The notes under the pieces: model-generated
Database searches by the model: none
Seen by the model: the letters and a program-made list of their open reading frames with translations, nothing else
Told to the model about the DNA's origin: nothing
Part shown: positions 61,766 to 64,000 of the stretch, piece by piece
Layout: each line of letters begins with the position of its first letter
Position numbering within the stretch: the stretch's first letter is position 1
Assembly: GCF_039543245.1 (NCBI RefSeq)
Contig: NZ_BAABJJ010000011.1
Coordinates: 148,938 to 212,937, forward strand
Direction of reading: 5' to 3'
DNA from: Algibacter_G agarivorans
GTDB lineage: Bacteria; Bacteroidota; Bacteroidia; Flavobacteriales; Flavobacteriaceae
DNA length: 64,000 nucleotides
Position numbers and translations under genes: made by a program

Positions 61766-61797
61766 AAAGGTTTGCCGTAATGGTGAACCTTTTTTTA
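61766..61797 (+). terminator. trxA terminator
   Basis: Stem AAAGGTTTGCC / GGTGAACCTTT (two wobble pairs) with a T tract, 24 bases after the stop. Confidence 0.8.
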
Positions 61798-61889
61798 TTT
61801 TAGATGCAAATTAAAAATAAGAGCGCTGAAAATGGTTGCGAGCGTTCTCAGCGTATCAAATAATTAAACGATTTAAAAATTTAAAAGAT

Positions 61890-62432
61890 ATGAGTGAGCA
61901 TAAAAAAATCCAAGATGCTATTGATAGTAAATTAATAGAACAACGTAAAGTGTTTTTATGGGGACAGGTTGATGATAAATCGGCTAAACATGTAATTGAT
62001 AGGTTAATGTATTTGGATGCATTAGAAACTAAAGATATTCATTTATACATTAATAGCCCTGGAGGCTATGTAACGTCTGGTTTTGCTATTTATGATTGTA
62101 TGAAATCCTTAAAAAGCGATGTATCTACCATTTGTACAGGTTTTGCCGCATCTATGGGGTCTCTAATATTGTCTGCTGGCAAAAAAGGTAAACGTTTTAT
62201 ACAACCGCATGCGCGTGTTATGATACATCAGCCAAGTGGAGGCGCTAGAGGGCAAGCCAGTGATATAGAAATTACGGCTCAAGAGATAATAAAAACCAAA
62301 GAATTGAGTGCGCAGTTGCTAGCTGATAATTGTAATCAAAGCGTTGAGAAAATCATGAAAGATTTTAACCGTGACCATTGGATGGGAGCAGAAGAGTCTG
62401 TGGCTTACGGAATTGTTGATAAACTGATATAA
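61890..62432 (+). CDS. ClpP-family serine protease
   Basis: 180 residues from MSEHKKIQDAIDSKLIEQRK (a TTG at 61836 would add 18 residues of no family match). Seen: FLWGQVDDKSAKHVIDRL, YINSPGGYVTSGFAIYD, the catalytic serine in GFAASMGSLIL, the histidine in ARVMIHQPSGGARGQ and the aspartate in KDFNRDHWMGAEES. Complete catalytic triad. Shorter than the main ClpP and with no propeptide; likely a paralogue. No clp ATPase gene is next to it. Stop is followed at once by a GC-rich palindrome. Confidence 0.92.
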   Translation: MSEHKKIQDAIDSKLIEQRKVFLWGQVDDKSAKHVIDRLMYLDALETKDIHLYINSPGGYVTSGFAIYDCMKSLKSDVSTICTGFAASMGSLILSAGKKGKRFIQPHARVMIHQPSGGARGQASDIEITAQEIIKTKELSAQLLADNCNQSVEKIMKDFNRDHWMGAEESVAYGIVDKLI

Positions 62433-62441
62433 GCCCCCTAA

Positions 62442-62556
62442 CCCCCGAAGGGGGAATTCTCACTGTTATGGCAAATGTGTTCGCATAATTAAAATGAATT
62501 TTTAAACATTAAACAAAAACTTTTTACCTCAGGAGTTTTCCTCCCCTTTGGGGAGG
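62442..62556. repeat. GC-rich palindromes between clpP-like and DUF58 genes
   Basis: CCCCC-GAA-GGGGG (62442-62454) 10 bases after the protease stop and CCTCCCC-TTT-GGGGAGG (62540-62556) 14 bases before the next start. Relatives at 25068 and 19541. Confidence 0.65.
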
Positions 62557-62569
62557 CTAGGAGGGGAAT

Positions 62570-63499
62570 ATGAACTTACAAAACGAACTTAATAAAGCAG
62601 AAGGATTTAAAAATCTTGAGCTACTTGCAAAACAAGTGGTCGAGGGTTTTATTGCCGGTATGCATAAGAGTCCGTTTCATGGGTTTTCGGCAGAATTTGC
62701 GGAGCATAAAATTTACAATCAAGGCGAGAGTACACGACATATAGATTGGAAACTGTTTGCTAAAACAGATAAACTTTACACAAAGCGATATGATGATGAA
62801 ACGAACTTACGCTGTCATATTATTTTAGATAATAGTAGCTCTATGCATTACCCAAAATTGGATACGTTTTCTATTGATAGATTCAATAAAGTTGGCTTTT
62901 CGGTACTTGCAGCAGCCTCGTTAATGCATATTTTAAAAAAGCAACGTGATGCTGTTGGGTTAAGTATTTATAGTGACAACTATGATTATTATGCGCCAGA
63001 GAAGGGGAGTGAACGCCACCATCAAATGTTATTGAATCATTTAAGTGAAGCTGTTATTTCGAAACCCTTAAATAAACAAACTGAAACGTATAAGTATTTG
63101 CATGAGATTGCTGAAAAAATACGTAGACGTTCTATGGTCTTCTTGTTTACGGATATGTTTCAAACATCAGAAGATGAAACAAAGTTGTTTGAGGCATTAA
63201 GGCATCTTAAATATAATAAGCATGAAGTGATTCTATTTCATGTATTTGATAAAGCAAAGGAGCTGAATTTCGATTTTGATAATAAGCCTAAACGTTTTAT
63301 TGATGTTGAAACAGGCGAGTATATCAACTTATATGCCGACTCTATAAAGGAAAATTACAATAAAGTCGTTGAGGGTTATTTTACAGCATTACGTTTAAGA
63401 TGTGCGCAATACAAAATAAAATATGTTGAGGCCGATATTAATAAAGATTTTAATAACATCCTCACTACCTACATGATAGAACGGCAAAAGTTTGCTTGA
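62570..63499 (+). CDS. DUF58 domain protein
   Basis: 309 residues of the DUF58/vWA-like family that often pairs with MoxR AAA+ ATPases. Seen: MHKSPFHGFSAEFAEHKIYN, STRHIDWKLFAKTDKLYTKR, the metal-binding-like IILDNSSSMHYPKLDT (D-x-S-x-S), and IRRRSMVFLFTDMFQTSEDE. No MoxR is present in the window, but it could lie beyond. Cytosolic face, no signal peptide. Role unknown; a chaperone-like assembly job is usually suggested. Confidence 0.88.
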   Translation: MNLQNELNKAEGFKNLELLAKQVVEGFIAGMHKSPFHGFSAEFAEHKIYNQGESTRHIDWKLFAKTDKLYTKRYDDETNLRCHIILDNSSSMHYPKLDTFSIDRFNKVGFSVLAAASLMHILKKQRDAVGLSIYSDNYDYYAPEKGSERHHQMLLNHLSEAVISKPLNKQTETYKYLHEIAEKIRRRSMVFLFTDMFQTSEDETKLFEALRHLKYNKHEVILFHVFDKAKELNFDFDNKPKRFIDVETGEYINLYADSIKENYNKVVEGYFTALRLRCAQYKIKYVEADINKDFNNILTTYMIERQKFA

Positions 63500-63531
63500 T
63501 GAAAGTTTTCTGTAAAAAAGAGAAAAAAAGA

Positions 63532-63562
63532 TTTGAGATATAAAAAAAGGCGTGTATATTTG
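63532..63562 (+). promoter_or_regulatory. tRNA-Asp promoter
   Basis: TTTG (63532-63535), 19-base spacer, TATATTTG (63555-63562), an exact match to the Bacteroidota consensus; the tRNA begins 18 bases on. Confidence 0.75.
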
Positions 63563-63580
63563 CAACCGCAATAATGCAAC

Positions 63581-63654
63581 GGTCTGGTAGTTCAGTTGGT
63601 TAGAATGTCGCCCTGTCACGGCGAAGGTCGCGGGTTCGAGTCCCGTCCAGACCG
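63581..63654 (+). tRNA. tRNA-Asp (anticodon GTC)
   Basis: 74 nucleotides. Acceptor arms GGTCTGG and CCAGACC pair fully; D arm, anticodon arm CGCC-CTGTCAC-GGCG with GTC, T arm CGCGGGTTCGAGTCCCG. The CCA end is not encoded. Confidence 0.95.
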
Positions 63655-63669
63655 CAAAAAATTGCAAAA

Positions 63670-63698
63670 GAAAGCTCTGAGAAATTAGGGCTTTTTTT
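63670..63698 (+). terminator. tRNA-Asp terminator
   Basis: AAAGCTCT / AGGGCTTT stem with T tract 17 bases after the tRNA. Confidence 0.8.
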
Positions 63699-63851
63699 GG
63701 TAATTATAATGATGTTGTGTTGTCCTAGAGGTGTCTAGGATGTAGTTTGCCAAAGTTAATTTGGTAATCCAATGGAAAGCTTTCCTTTTTTCTGAATAAG
63801 AAGATTGGGATGCTTTTTTGTTTTAAGGCTATTTGTTCAAATAGTTAAAAC

Positions 63852-63991
63852 GGGTCAAGTCAAAAAGGGGTCAAGTCAAAAAGTTGTGGGATTTTAGGGT
63901 TATGCAAAAATAGTAGTAAGCCTAAACAGGGTCAAGTCAAAAAGTTGTGGGATTTTAGGGTTATGCAAAAATAGTAGTAAGCCTAAACAGG
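63852..63991. repeat. 61-base tandem repeat at the right edge
   Basis: Two exact units (63868-63928 and 63929-63989), each beginning GGGTCAAGTCAAAAAGTTGT, with a partial third head (63852-63866) before them. Located after the tRNA; it may be part of a REP cluster beside a Y1 (RAYT) transposase gene outside the window. The rest of 63699-63851 shows nothing but a CCTAGA-GGTG-TCTAGG palindrome. Confidence 0.85.
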
Positions 63992-64000
63992 AAGAAATCT

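Noticed and set aside
63395..63667. Minus-strand 90-codon frame over the tRNA
   Set aside because: It lies across tRNA-Asp and the end of the DUF58 gene; the words WTGLEPATFAVTGRHSNQLN are the common artefact of reading a tRNA backwards.
63852..63991. CRISPR array
   Set aside because: Units are contiguous with no spacers, 61 bases long, and no cas gene is present.

Overview
The window is AT-rich bacterial DNA from a member of the Bacteroidota, most likely a Flavobacteriaceae. The reasons are promoters of the Bacteroidota type (TTTG, a 18-19 base spacer, then TAnnTTTG), few Shine-Dalgarno sequences, a DnaE with a fused N-terminal proofreading exonuclease, an ATP-cone on the small rather than the large ribonucleotide reductase subunit, DUF5777 barrels, 2TM-domain proteins and an rpsP-rimM-trmN6 operon. 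Most of it is core chromosome, seasoned with many short dispersed palindromes and two dead insertion sequences. No prophage, plasmid, CRISPR array or polysaccharide-utilisation locus is visible.

Layout: 1-1.6 kb ammonium transporter (cut by the left edge) and its PII regulator. 1.6-6.3 kb PEP carboxylase and a divergent uncharacterised flavoenzyme-like protein. 6.7-9.2 kb nadA-nadB. 9.2-13.4 kb small genes: ssb, DinB-like, GNAT, a zinc protein, a broken GIDE-domain gene, a CBS protein and a TPR-like protein. 13.7-18.8 kb lipoprotein, SDR-type threonine dehydrogenase, HupE-like protein, dCMP deaminase and C-terminal protease. 18.9-21.5 kb oxidoreductase, MarC, DUF3109. 21.7-25 kb ribonucleotide reductase preceded by a fragment of another small subunit. 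25.1-26.4 kb IS1595-type wreckage and small genes. 26.4-31.5 kb envelope genes (KDO transferase, sugar aminotransferase, galE, lspA, fabD). 31.8-35 kb COG2509 oxidoreductase, 2TM-DHFR fusion, CBM48 protein. 35.1-36.6 kb dead IS1182-type element. 36.6-42.6 kb probable PPi-type PEP carboxykinase, glutaryl-CoA dehydrogenase, Rieske oxygenase. 42.7-47.3 kb permease, trmN6-rimM-rpsP and a secreted lactonase-like propeller. 47.6-55.3 kb hemA and an eight-gene envelope electron-transfer locus. 55.6-63.5 kb dnaE, dinD, trxA, a ClpP-like protease and a DUF58 protein. Then tRNA-Asp and a 61-base tandem repeat at the right edge.

The most interesting candidate system is the 48.8-55.3 kb locus. It encodes an ethylbenzene-dehydrogenase-like heme protein, mono-heme cytochromes, a DUF5777 outer-membrane barrel, a Tat-exported four-cluster ferredoxin and an NrfD-type quinone-reacting membrane subunit. 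It has no molybdopterin catalytic subunit and is followed directly by hemA. Its promoter has a dyad of the form ATGAC-N4-(G/A)(T/A)CAT. The same dyad lies upstream of the probable PPi-PEP carboxykinase and of the unknown flavoenzyme-like gene. In all three cases its centre is 29.5 bases from the -7 element. That is what one expects for a shared CRP/FNR-family activator, and it would tie together carbon flow at PEP, an unknown redox enzyme and the electron-transfer locus.
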